DNA of 64,000 nucleotides, from assembly GCA_012034595.1 (NCBI GenBank), contig JAAUPE010000001.1:1-64000 (forward strand), written 5' to 3'. Positions 20,590 to 29,971 of the stretch are shown piece after piece. The stretch comes from Calothrix sp. CSU_2_0 (GTDB taxonomy: Bacteria; Cyanobacteriota; Cyanobacteriia; Cyanobacteriales; Nostocaceae). The translations under genes were made by a program, and so were the position numbers. The notes under the pieces are model-generated. The model was not told the DNA's origin, did no database searches, and worked only from the letters and a program-made list of their open reading frames with translations. How positions within the stretch are numbered: position 1 is the first letter of the stretch; each line of letters starts with the position of its first letter.

Positions 20590-20663
20590 CGGGGCGTAGC
20601 GCAGCTTGGTAGCGCGCCACTTTGGGGTAGTGGAGGTCTTGGGTTCAAATCCCAACGTTCCGA
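20590..20663 (+). tRNA. tRNA-Pro (anticodon GGG)
   Basis: A complete cloverleaf: acceptor CGGGGCG pairs with CGTTCCG (two G-U pairs), the anticodon stem CCACT/AGTGG encloses the loop TTGGGGT with anticodon GGG, and the T loop is TTCAAAT between GGG/CCC. The discriminator is A and CCA is not encoded. No intron. Confidence 0.95.
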
Positions 20664-20882
20664 TTTTTGCTTTTTAAAAACCTTTTAACTGAAAAAAGCT
20701 TTGACCTGTTGGTGTTTGAGATGCTAGCAGGTTTTTAGATTTTAGGTATATTTGGGATGCGATAACTCCACAGGAGTCGCTTCGCGATCGCACCACAGCA
20801 TTCGCAAGTCTAAGGCAATCCTAAAAGCATACGCGATCGTATTTTCCAAGGCTGTTTTGATTCGCAGTGGAAAATTATTGCA

Positions 20883-21065
20883 TCATATCCCAAGTTTCGC
20901 TTTTACCTCTTCCCAACTGATGGTTTCTCCAAGTTCGGCTTGAGCTATACTTTCCTGTAACTTCTTGGAAAAATCGCGATCGCAAAAAATGAAAAACGTT
21001 TCTAACACAGCTTGAAAATAATCGAATATAGTCAAATTGACTAATAGATTTGTTTTGTCATACAT
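20883..21065 (-). CDS. Small antitoxin-like protein, probably a remnant
   Basis: A 60-aa product whose C-terminal half (KKLQESIAQAELGETISWEE then VKAKLGI) is the common tail of small RelB/Phd-like antitoxins in cyanobacteria. The N-terminal half (MYDKTNLLVNLTIFDYFQAV) does not resemble an antitoxin DNA-binding domain. No recognisable toxin gene follows on the minus strand; the sequence beyond 20880 holds a HIP1-rich interspersed repeat. I read it as an orphan or a truncated module. Confidence 0.4.
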   Translation of the reverse strand: MYDKTNLLVNLTIFDYFQAVLETFFIFCDRDFSKKLQESIAQAELGETISWEEVKAKLGI

Positions 21066-21193
21066 ACATCAATAAAAAATTTGAGACTTTCCAAGCTTTT
21101 CATTTGCATCTAGAGGATTCTGCACGAGATAAATAATATTATCTCCCCTTTACGATAAATTAACCTTAAAGAAGTGCATCCCAGGAGAAAGTC

Positions 21194-22192
21194 ATGAAGG
21201 CAGTATTAATGACAGCAGTAGGAAACCCAGAGGTATTACAACTACAGGAAGTAGCAAAACCTTCTCCCCAACCAACTGAACTATTAGTTAAACTAAAAGC
21301 CGCAGGTATCAATCCTATCGATATCAAACTCCGACAACGTGGCACTTTTTTCCCCGATAAAATGCCTGCAATTATTGGTTGTGATGGTGCGGGAATCGTC
21401 GAAGCGATCGGTGCAGAAGTGACGAAATTTCGTGTTGGTGATGAGGTCTATTTCTGTAATGGTGGATTGGGTGGACACCAAGGAAACTATGCTGAATACA
21501 CTACCATTGATGAAAAATTTGCCGCACAAAAACCGAATTCTGTCTCCTTTGCGGAAGCTGCTGCTGCTCCTTTGGTAATGATTACAGCTTGGGAAGCACT
21601 ATATGACAGAGGAAGACTCGAACCTGGGGAAAAAGTCTTAATTCATGCGGGTGCTGGTGGTGTGGGACATGTGGCGATACAATTAGCAAAGCTCAAAGGT
21701 GCGATGGTCGCTACAACTGTGCGATCGCTAGATAAAACTAGTTTTGTGCGACAGTTGGGAGCAGATGCAGTCATTAATTCCCTGCAAACCGATTTTGTTC
21801 AAGCTGCTTTAAATTGGACGCAGGATGAAGGTGTGGATTTGGTATTTGATACTATTGGTGGGGAAATATTTTCTCAATCGTTCCCAGCAGTACGGGTATA
21901 TGGAGATATTGTAACTATTTTGGAACCCGATCCAAGTACTGTGTGGAAGGTTGCACGTAATCGCAATCTCCGCATTAGTTTGGAACTAATGTTGACTCCA
22001 ATGTTGCAAGGAATGGTGCAAGTGCAACAATATCAGGCAGAAATTCTCGAACAATGTGGGAATTGGATGGAGCGAGGAGAGTTAAAAATTCATGTTAGTC
22101 ATGAGTTTCCGTTACAGGATGCAGCAAAAGCTCATAAATTACTTGAAGGTGGGTCAATGACGGGTAAGATTGTTCTACTAATTGATAATTAA
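21194..22192 (+). CDS. Zinc-independent NADPH:quinone oxidoreductase-like MDR protein
   Basis: A 332-aa medium-chain dehydrogenase/reductase. The N-terminal GroES-like domain (PTELLVKLKAAGINPIDIKL, IIGCDGAGIVEAIG) lacks zinc-binding cysteines, and the Rossmann domain has HAGAGGVGHVAIQLAKLKGA. This is the quinone oxidoreductase/zeta-crystallin subgroup, which reduces quinones or enals with NADPH. The start at 21194 follows GGAGAAAG. Its last codons overlap the start of the pentapeptide gene by 11 bases, though that start is uncertain. Confidence 0.9.
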   Translation: MKAVLMTAVGNPEVLQLQEVAKPSPQPTELLVKLKAAGINPIDIKLRQRGTFFPDKMPAIIGCDGAGIVEAIGAEVTKFRVGDEVYFCNGGLGGHQGNYAEYTTIDEKFAAQKPNSVSFAEAAAAPLVMITAWEALYDRGRLEPGEKVLIHAGAGGVGHVAIQLAKLKGAMVATTVRSLDKTSFVRQLGADAVINSLQTDFVQAALNWTQDEGVDLVFDTIGGEIFSQSFPAVRVYGDIVTILEPDPSTVWKVARNRNLRISLELMLTPMLQGMVQVQQYQAEILEQCGNWMERGELKIHVSHEFPLQDAAKAHKLLEGGSMTGKIVLLIDN

Positions 22193-24463
22193 TTCAGACA
22201 TAATCAAGTTGGACGAATCATTTTTTAAACGCAGAGTATCGCAGAGGAAAGCGCAGAGTCTCGCAGAGAAACTACTTTGTGTACCTCTGCGTTTAGCCTC
22301 TGCGTACCTTTGCGTTTTACTAATTTCTCTTTTTCTTTTCTTTTTCCCTCTTCCCGCACAAGCACAATCGCAACTCGAACGGATACCGCTAACATTGGAT
22401 TTATTGCAGGAACGACTGCACAATCCCATTTTACGTGAGGGAAATTTGACTTTAGATTTACGACAGATGACGATAGATTTACGACCAGAAAATGCAAGTT
22501 TTCGTGATGAGTTTTATCAGGTTTTGCGGAAGGAGTTACAAAAAGCTGGTGCAAAATCTTTGGGTTTAGATTTGAGTAATTCGCTGATTCAAGGTGATTT
22601 TGTGGGTAGTGATTTGGGTATCAGAACCACAATATATCCACAAGCAATTTCACCAACTTTTTCTCCCTCCGAACAGGAACAAATTGCCCAATTACGGGGT
22701 GTTTGTTTAGAATCATTAGCAATGGCTTTACCTAGTTCTAAGGATTGTCGTTCGCTATTAAGAAGTCAGGCAAATTTATCTAGTGATATTAGTGTTTTTC
22801 GGGGGATACTAACGCTACAAAAAACGCGATTTAATGGGGCTGTGCAGTTTGCTAATACTTTTTTTCTCCAACCTGTTGATGCACAGGGAGCTATTTTTAA
22901 TCAATCGGTAAATTTGATGGAGACGAGGTTTAGTCGTGCGGCTAATTTTACTGGTGTTGTTTTTCGTAGGGAAGTTCAGTTAGTTAATAGTATATTTTTT
23001 GATAAAACTGATTTTAAACAAGCACAATTTCAAGAAGGTGCTTATTTTCAAGATAGTAGCTTTCAAGAAGATGCTAATTTTACTCAAGCAATTTTTAAAC
23101 AGCTAGCTAAATTTAGTCGTTCTATTTGGTGGAAGAATGCTGATTTCTCCCAAGTTAGTTTTGCTGGACAGACACAATTTACTAGAAGTGATTTTAATCA
23201 GTCTTTATTGTTGACGGAAGCAACTTTTGAACAAGCTGTGACGTTTCGGGAAGCAAGTTTTAAGTTACCTGTGACTTTGCGAAGTGCAAGTATTTTGAAT
23301 TTGGCTGATTTTAGCGATACTAATTTTACTAAGTCTGCCGATTTAAATGTGTCGGGGTTGGGGTTTAACTCGAATCAAGCGAAGATTTTGGGAAATCCTG
23401 GTGAAATTGGGAAGGTACTTTCGGTTTCTGGGTTACAGGGGAATCAAAACGTGTTGCGGAATTTGGGACAAAATTTCCGTTCGCTACAGCAAATTGCCGA
23501 TGTCAATCAACTTGAATATACTAAGCAGCAGCTACGTTTGATTGAACTTGCACGAAAATTATTTGGTACTAATATTAATACAGCTTCCGCAGAAAAATTA
23601 ATTGAGTTGGGTTTTTCTATTGCCCAGGTAGAAGCGATTATTGAGTATCGTCGAGCAGAACTGTTTCGCGATCGCAGTGAATTACTAGCATTACCTAATA
23701 TTGATTTAGACACATATATCCAAGTTGGCGATCGCATTATCGTCAGTGAACCTTTATTATTGGGTGAATGGTTGTTAACTGCTTGGAGTTGGTTTGCTTT
23801 ATCTTTGCTTTTATTGCTATCGGGATACGGTACGCAGGTATGGTTGGTTTTTGGAGTGGGAATAATTGCGATCGCATTTTTTGGTTTGATCTACTGGTTA
23901 ATAGATAGGTTTCGTCGTCTGCATCCAGTGCCAATTCTCCCTAATTCTGATGAAACTTATTGGATTTTAGGAAGTTTCTGTATTTTTAATATTGTTGGGT
24001 TACTGGCAATTTTCCGGAATGCCGAACAACCTTGGTTAACTTTGGGATGTTTGCTATTAATTATTTTGCCAATTCCCATAACTTTAATTATTCGACTTTA
24101 TAAAATTGGACGTTTTCACAATCAAATGGATGTTTCCTATTTCACGGAGGATGGAACATTGCGACAGTTGCGTTTATTGATTGGACGTTTACCTGTAATT
24201 CCGAGAAATCAGGCATTTCGCGATAGATATATGCCAATATTATGGGATAGACGCTGGAATTGGTTAAATTATTTTGATTTTAGTTTGAATAATTTATTAC
24301 GTTTAGGTTTAATGATATTCGATTGCGGGATGAATATCTTCCTGGCATTATTTCCAGTTTGGCATGGTATCAATGGAGTTTGGGAGTTTTGTATATTACT
24401 TTGCTATTATGGACACTTTCCCGGACAATTCCCGGTTTGAATTTACTGATTTATTTGAAGTAG
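22182..24463 (+). CDS. Pentapeptide-repeat membrane protein with HhH domain, one frameshift near 24310
   Basis: An exported protein in four parts. A signal peptide (LLISLFLFFFPLPAQAQS) is followed by a domain to about residue 200, then a pentapeptide-repeat coil at about 205-395 (A/N-F-x-x units such as ANFTGVVF, DFKQAQF, ANFTQAIF). Next comes a helix-hairpin-helix segment (NINTASAEKLIELGFSIAQV, then YRRAELFRDRSELLALPNI) and four or five membrane helices from about 525. The open frame ends at 24440, but the natural C-terminus (RLRDEYLPGIISSLAWYQWS, SRTIPGLNLLIYLK) follows one frame over and stops at 24461-24463. One added base in TTTAA at 24308-24312 joins them. Codons 15-45 come from an interspersed CGCAGAGG repeat. 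No function can be assigned. Confidence 0.8.
22225..22320. repeat. Interspersed CGCAGAG palindromic repeat inside the pentapeptide gene
   Basis: Tandem and inverted copies of the units AACGCAGAG, TCGCAGAG and the complement CTCTGCGTTT form a hairpin-capable repeat. It lies in coding sequence and supplies the first basic part of the signal peptide. A related copy disrupts the MazF-like gene near 55757-55800. Confidence 0.7.
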
Positions 24464-24573
24464 AAAAGTGCGAATCTTTGTATTATCTATAACTTGTTCT
24501 GTACTGTTTTTCTGCGGGAAAATAACATGTATAAATAAAGTAAAACTATAAAAAAAATCCCGAAATCACCGGG

Positions 24574-25065
24574 TTGAAAAATAACAGTATGCTTCAAAGT
24601 CTGTTTTCCAGCAAACTGAGTTCGCGTACCTCCAACTTAATTTTTTTAGCATTGGGAGTCAGCGCTACATTAACAGCCACATTGACAATGACATCTCCCG
24701 CATCTGCCCAAAGTTCAACGATTATCTATCAACGCACCACAACTTACGATAATTACCATAAACCTTACGTAACTAACTTTATCTATGGTAGTCCGATTTC
24801 TACACCCGTTCCAGTTAACCCATATACTGGACGAGTAATTCAAGGAAACGATAATTTCTATCATAATTCCTATCCGCAACGTAGGGTAATTGTCCAACCT
24901 CGCGTGAGAAGATATATCAAAAATTCAACTTTGGTAAATCCAATTTTAGTAAATCCAAATATCCGCAACTCTACTATTATCAACCCTAGAATTTTAAATC
25001 CCCATCGTCATTATTACGGCAATCCCATCCATCGTAATTCTGGAACTATTTTTATCAGACCATAA
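24574..25065 (+). CDS. Hypothetical secreted low-complexity protein
   Basis: A 163-aa exported protein with a signal peptide, LGVSATLTATLTMTSPASAQ, cut at about residue 46 (or 41 from the ATG at 24589; the TTG at 24574 is a weaker start). The mature part is rich in Asn, Tyr, Pro and Ile, with approximate repeats VNPILVNPNIRNSTIINPRI. There are no known domains. Similar small Asn/Tyr-rich secreted proteins are frequent in cyanobacteria and have no assigned function. It is convergent with argB. Confidence 0.65.
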   Translation: MKNNSMLQSLFSSKLSSRTSNLIFLALGVSATLTATLTMTSPASAQSSTIIYQRTTTYDNYHKPYVTNFIYGSPISTPVPVNPYTGRVIQGNDNFYHNSYPQRRVIVQPRVRRYIKNSTLVNPILVNPNIRNSTIINPRILNPHRHYYGNPIHRNSGTIFIRP

Positions 25066-25098
25066 ATCACAAAAATTTCCTGTAAATTTTATTGTAGG

Positions 25099-25115
25099 GG
25101 CGGGGTTTTCCCGCC
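25099..25115. terminator. Hairpin between convergent genes
   Basis: Perfect stem GGCGGG/CCCGCC with a GTTTT loop, between the secreted protein gene and argB, which converge. It may terminate both. The same unit (GGGTGGGTTTTCCCGCCC) recurs at 58505. Confidence 0.45.
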
Positions 25116-25192
25116 TCGTACTATGGTGTAATTAATAAACTTACGGCTAGGATATTTTATTTACGTAAATCCCCACAGCGAACATAATTAAA

Positions 25193-26086
25193 TCACATCA
25201 TAAAATTAGAACCAACAAGCATAGTTCCAATCCCCACATCGGTAAATATTTCCAACAATAGGGAATGAGGTATGCGACCATCAAGAATATGCGCTGCTTT
25301 TACACCTTGAGCAAGCGATCGCACACAGCAATTCACTTTCGGTATCATTCCCCCCGCAACAACCCCTGTAGCAATCAAATCTCGTGCTTCTTGGATATCA
25401 AGTTTGGGAATCAGGGTTGAAGGATTTTTATAATCTTTCAAAATACCTCTGGTATCGGTGAGTAAAATTAGCTTTTCCGCACCTAAAGCAGCAGCAATCT
25501 CCCCCGCGATCGTATCAGCGTTGATATTATATGCTTGTCCCGTTTCGTCAGCAGCGACACTCGAAACTACCGGGATATAACCATTTTCTGCTAACGTATT
25601 CAAAATACTCACATCAACACTGCTAACATCCCCAACAAAACCGATTCCTTCCTGTCCTTGGGGACGAGCTGTAATCAAGTTACCATCTTTGCCGCACAAT
25701 CCAACAGCTTTACCCCCAGCTTGATGAATTAACGAAACGATTTCTTTATTAACACGACCGACTAACACCATTTCCACCACATCCATTGTCGCAGCATCGG
25801 TAACGCGCAAACCATTTTTGAACTGCGCTTCAATGCCCAATTTATCCAACCAACTATTAATTTCTGGTCCACCACCGTGGACAACGATTGGACGTAAACC
25901 AACGCAGGAGAGGAAAACAATATCCCGAATCACCGTATCTTTGAGTTGGGAGTCTTTCATTGCCGCACCACCATATTTTACCACCACAGTGCGACCAGCG
26001 AACTGTTGAATGTAGGGTAATGCTTCGCTGAGAACACGAACACGGGTTGCTTCGGCTTGTTTGATGTATTCTGTATCGTTAACCAT
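25193..26086 (-). CDS. argB: Acetylglutamate kinase
   Basis: ArgB phosphorylates N-acetylglutamate, the controlled step of arginine synthesis. Motifs are [10 protein letters not shown] (phosphate-binding Lys/Gly), [40 protein letters not shown] and [13 protein letters not shown]. The N-terminal helix [20 protein letters not shown] marks the hexameric, arginine-inhibited type which in cyanobacteria is relieved by the PII protein. The start at 26086 ([10 protein letters not shown]) gives 297 aa; upstream in-frame codons encode an unrelated tail that runs through a hairpin. Monocistronic. Confidence 0.97.
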   Translation of the reverse strand: MVNDTEYIKQAEATRVRVLSEALPYIQQFAGRTVVVKYGGAAMKDSQLKDTVIRDIVFLSCVGLRPIVVHGGGPEINSWLDKLGIEAQFKNGLRVTDAATMDVVEMVLVGRVNKEIVSLIHQAGGKAVGLCGKDGNLITARPQGQEGIGFVGDVSSVDVSILNTLAENGYIPVVSSVAADETGQAYNINADTIAGEIAAALGAEKLILLTDTRGILKDYKNPSTLIPKLDIQEARDLIATGVVAGGMIPKVNCCVRSLAQGVKAAHILDGRIPHSLLLEIFTDVGIGTMLVGSNFMM

Positions 26087-26127
26087 GATGAGGAGTTGTA
26101 GATTGTGGAAGTATTTTTGACCTAAAC

Positions 26128-26156
26128 TTTGCCACGGGGATTCTCCCCTGTGGCAA
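26128..26156. repeat. Perfect palindrome in the argB leader
   Basis: Long hairpin with arms TTGCCACGGGGA / TCCCCTGTGGCAA (one mismatch), between argB and the divergent kinase. It could be an interspersed repeat or an attenuator of the argB leader. Confidence 0.5.
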
Positions 26157-26304
26157 GATTTACAATTTAAAAGAGTTTTGCGCTTAAAACAATCTCCCAC
26201 AGAAAAACTGCAACATTAGATATAATTTGTAAAACAATATTTTTTCACTCAGTGAAGATTGAAAACTGTTATAAAAGTTAATATTATTTTGCGATCGCAT
26301 TGCG

Positions 26305-27647
26305 ATGTTACAAGCACAAGAAATTTTAGTCGAACGATATCAACTTCAACGAATTTTGGGTGAAAGTGCCAGTCGTCAAACTTGGTTAGCGCTGGATTTG
26401 ACGAATCAAGAACCAGTTGTGGTGAAATTGCTGTTAGTGAGCGATAATTTACAGTGGGATAATTTGCGGCTATTTGAGCGGGAAGCTAAAGTACTGCGAC
26501 AATTAGACCATTTTTATATACCCCAATATCGCGATAGTTTTGTTCTCGATCGCAACATTGTATCGTTTGCTTTGGTTCAGGAATATATTCCCGCAAAATC
26601 CCTCAAGGAAGTATTAGGGGAAGGGAAAATTTTTAACGAAACCGAAGCTAGAGAAATTGCGATCGCGGTTCTCAAAATTCTCATTTACCTCCACAAACTT
26701 AGCCCTCCCGTTTTACATCGGGATATTAAACCTAGCAATTTATTAATTGAACTATCAAGAAATCAAAAAGCTCAAATTTACTTAGTTGATTTTGGTGCTG
26801 TGCAAGACAAAGCCGCAGCCGAAGGGGCAACTTTTACGGTGGTGGGAACCTATGGGTATGCTCCTCTAGAACAGTTTGGGGGACGAGCCACATCTGCTTC
26901 TGATATATACGCACTGGGAGCTACTTTAGTTAATTTAGTGACAGGCATTGTACCCGCAGATTTGCCGCAGTTTGATTCCAAAATGCAATTTGCGAATCTG
27001 GTTCAACTCAATCCAGGGTTTGTGAGGTGGTTACAAAAAATGACCGAACCTAATTTAGAATATCGCTTTGAAAGTGCATCGGCAGCTTTGGAAGCTTTGG
27101 AAATAAATCAAGAAGCAATTACTGCAACTCGTGTGAGTAGAGATATTCCCCTGACTCCCATATCCATAAGCAAATCAGCAAATAAATTAGTAGTTCATAT
27201 CCCTGGAAAAAAAATATCTTAGGATTAGCAATTGGAAGTATTGGATTAATTCTCTGGGTATTGTTTTGGTTGCCGACTTTAAGCATAAATCTTCTTCCTT
27301 TCAACCCTGGTGTTATCTGGATTTTTACATGGTTAATATTAGGGTTTTTATTTACAGCTTGGTGGACATTACCCAGTCATGTAGAGAGTTATATTTGTTT
27401 GGATAATCGCAATTTTGAAATTAAATGGAAGCTATTTGGATTCACTCTGAGAACCCAGCGTGGTAGTGTCTCAGATATTGATAAGGTTTATAGTTCTAAA
27501 ACTGGTAATTCAGATATGAAAAATTTGTATGAGATAGTTTTATCTTTGGGGGTAAATGAATACTATTTTGGTCGGGTTAAAGGTAATCTGAGCTTGGAAG
27601 AAAGTCGTCATATTGCTTCAGAAATTAGAGATTGGTTAGGGATTTAG
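26305..27647 (+). CDS. Ser/Thr protein kinase with C-terminal membrane and PH-like segment; one frameshift at 27207-27214
   Basis: A Hanks-type kinase of about 447 aa. Seen: GESASRQTWLAL (Gly loop), VVVKLL (Lys), LHRDIKPSNLLI (catalytic loop), YLVDFGAVQD (DFG) and GTYGYAPLEQFGG for the activation segment. The kinase domain ends near residue 270. The open frame ends at 27222 in an A8 run; one extra A continues as GKKNILGLAIGSIGLILW, two membrane helices, and a cytosolic C-terminal domain (CLDNRNFEIKWKLFGF) that closes at 27647. The downstream kinase has the same plan and is intact, which supports the repair. Start ATG follows a HIP1 site; substrates unknown. Confidence 0.85.
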
Positions 27648-27788
27648 GTGCTTTTTTTTATTTTTTCAGTATCATCTTAATTAATGTTGGGTTACGCAAA
27701 GCCTTCACCCAACCGACAAAGCTACAAAACTATAAAATTACATTTTAAATTAATTATCTAATTTTTAAGACAAGGAACTGAGAGTAAA

Positions 27789-29135
27789 ATGTTAGAATCA
27801 GGACAGATATTAGAAAACAAAAATCGCTACAAATTAGAAAAAAAATTAGGGCAAGATAGCAGTCGTCAAACTTGGTTAGCTACATCATTAGATTCGCAAG
27901 CATCGCAAACAGAAAAAGTAGTTCTCAAATTACTAACCCTCAGTCCACAAATTCAGTGGGATGAACAAAAATTATTTGAACGGGAAGCTCAAGTTTTAAA
28001 AAACCTCAATCATCCCCGCATTCCCCAATACCGCGATTATTTCGTAATAGAGAATTTACCAGGTTCAAAATTTGCTTGGTTTGTCTTAGTCCAAAACTAT
28101 ATCCCCGGTATATCCCTCCAAGAAGCACTCAACCAAGGACAGCGTTTTTCTGAATCTCAAGTCGAAAAAATTGCCGTTGAGATATTAAGTATTTTAGTTT
28201 ATTTACACGAACTCAATCCACCCTTATTACATCGCGATATTAAACCGAGTAATTTGATTTTGGGAACAGATGAACGGGTTTATTTAGTTGATTTTGGTGC
28301 TGTGCAAGATAAAGCTGTTACCGAAGGTGTAACTTTCACAGTAGTCGGAACTTACGGTTATGTACCGATGGAACAATTTGCTGGACGTGCTGAACCTGCA
28401 TCCGATTTATATGCATTAGGTGCGACATTAATTCATTTACTAACGGGAACAAGTCCAGCCGATTTACCCTATGAAAATTCTCGCATTAAATTTACCAATC
28501 TAGTTAGTATTGATTTGGGACTAGTGAATTGGATTAGTAAGCTTACCGAACCAAATATACGCGATCGCATTCCTACAGCAAGGGAAGCAATTACAGCACT
28601 GGAAAACAAACACAATCTCAGTTCTCCCATTACTAACCGCAAACCAACGGGTAGTAAAATTAAACTGCAAAAATCAGCGAACTGTCTGGAAATTAAGCTG
28701 CCGAGACGGGGAGGTAAATCATTACGAGCTTTTTATCTAATTGGTTTATTTACACCTTTTATCTGGCAAATTTTCCAAGTCATTAATTGGTCAATGAATC
28801 CTAATGGAATTCCTGGATTGTATCTAATATTTGTTTTACTATTGGTTTTCACAATTATTCCAACAATTCTACTACCAGTATTTGGACATACAGATTTATC
28901 TTTTGACCGGGAAAAATGGGAAATTAAATGGAAAATATTTGGATTTTGTTACAAGCGATCGCACGGGAAAACCCAATTAATTGAAAAGATTTATCAAGAG
29001 AAAACAAAAAAACCTTTAGCTCCTATGGGTATAACTATCGAATTAATCAAAGGTAAAAAAATCACGACTACTCCCCTATCAATAGTCGAACGTCATTGGT
29101 TGCTGGATGAAATTGCAGATTGGTTAAAATTTTAG
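27789..29135 (+). CDS. Ser/Thr protein kinase with C-terminal membrane and PH-like segment
   Basis: A 448-aa paralogue of the preceding kinase, intact. Catalytic parts are LGQDSSRQTWLAT, VVLKLL, LHRDIKPSNLILG, YLVDFGAVQD and GTYGYVPMEQFAGR; the APE motif is replaced as in other cyanobacterial kinases of this group. After residue 290 come two membrane helices (LIGLFTPFIWQIFQVI and LYLIFVLLLVFTIIPTILLP) and a tail domain (FDREKWEIKWKIFGFCYKR) shared with the neighbour. The pair is a tandem duplication with strong divergence. The stop is 9 bases from the convergent aroK gene. Confidence 0.92.
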   Translation: MLESGQILENKNRYKLEKKLGQDSSRQTWLATSLDSQASQTEKVVLKLLTLSPQIQWDEQKLFEREAQVLKNLNHPRIPQYRDYFVIENLPGSKFAWFVLVQNYIPGISLQEALNQGQRFSESQVEKIAVEILSILVYLHELNPPLLHRDIKPSNLILGTDERVYLVDFGAVQDKAVTEGVTFTVVGTYGYVPMEQFAGRAEPASDLYALGATLIHLLTGTSPADLPYENSRIKFTNLVSIDLGLVNWISKLTEPNIRDRIPTAREAITALENKHNLSSPITNRKPTGSKIKLQKSANCLEIKLPRRGGKSLRAFYLIGLFTPFIWQIFQVINWSMNPNGIPGLYLIFVLLLVFTIIPTILLPVFGHTDLSFDREKWEIKWKIFGFCYKRSHGKTQLIEKIYQEKTKKPLAPMGITIELIKGKKITTTPLSIVERHWLLDEIADWLKF

Positions 29136-29144
29136 GCTGAAATT

Positions 29145-29702
29145 CTAATTTTGCGAATTATGCGAATTATCATTTTTCAAAACACTAGGCATCTGATTTA
29201 TAATTCGCTCTGCAATACTTTTAGGAGTTTCACCATCAGAAATAGTGATATGCAAATCAGCTTGAGAATAAAGTGGTGTACGCTGTTCCAAGAGCGATCG
29301 CAATTTTGCCTTAAGGTCAGCATCCTGCAACAATGGTCTAGTCATATCTTCAGTTAAACGACTGCAAAGTATATCTATGGGAACATCCAACCAAACCACC
29401 AAACCGTGACGCAAATAACCCCAATTTTCACGACGTATGATGATACCTCCACCAGTTGCGATCGCAAGTTTTGTATAAGCACAAATCTGCTGCAAAATAT
29501 CGCTTTCAATCTGTCGAAATCCAGCTTCACCAACCGATGCAAATATCTCATTAATACTTTTACCAGCAGCTTTTGTAATCACCTCATCAGTGTCCAAAAA
29601 GCCATATTCTAAATGTTGTGCTAGAAAACGTCCTACAGTCGTTTTTCCAACACCCATCATCCCGATTAAATATACATTAATACCTTGTAATATATTATTC
29701 AT
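29145..29702 (-). CDS. aroK: Shikimate kinase
   Basis: AroK phosphorylates shikimate on the way to chorismate. The 185-aa protein has the Walker [16 protein letters not shown], the shikimate site [41 protein letters not shown] and the lid region [12 protein letters not shown]. Start at 29702 gives a normal length. It converges with the kinase pair; upstream lies a large heptameric-repeat block. Confidence 0.96.
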   Translation of the reverse strand: MNNILQGINVYLIGMMGVGKTTVGRFLAQHLEYGFLDTDEVITKAAGKSINEIFASVGEAGFRQIESDILQQICAYTKLAIATGGGIIIRRENWGYLRHGLVVWLDVPIDILCSRLTEDMTRPLLQDADLKAKLRSLLEQRTPLYSQADLHITISDGETPKSIAERIINQMPSVLKNDNSHNSQN

Positions 29703-29714
29703 TGGTTAATAGTT

Positions 29715-29965
29715 ATAAATTGGGGATTGGGAATTGGGGATTGGGAATTGGGAACTAAAAGTTGGAAGTTGGGAGTTAGTAATTAGGAATTAGGAATTAG
29801 GAGTTAGGAGTTAGGAGTTAGGAGTTAGGAGTTAGGAATTAGAAGTTAGGAATTAGAAGTTAGGAATTAGGAGTTAGGAGTTAGGAGTTAGGAATTAGAA
29901 GTTAGGAATTAGGAGTTAGGAGTTAGTAATTATTAATCACCCCTTGCCCCTTGCCCCTTGCCCCT
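29715..29965. repeat. Large block of heptameric short tandem repeats
   Basis: Three heptamer types follow one another: GGATTGG-type, a long run of AGTTAGG/AATTAGG (about 24 units) and CCCCTTG (4 units). This is the longest short-tandem-repeat block of the window and fills the spacer between aroK and the STAND gene. Confidence 0.85.
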
Positions 29966-29971
29966 TGCCCA

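Noticed and set aside
29715-29965. Regular repeats considered as a CRISPR array
   Set aside because: Units are 7 bases long and directly adjacent, with no spacers of constant size; these are short tandem repeats.
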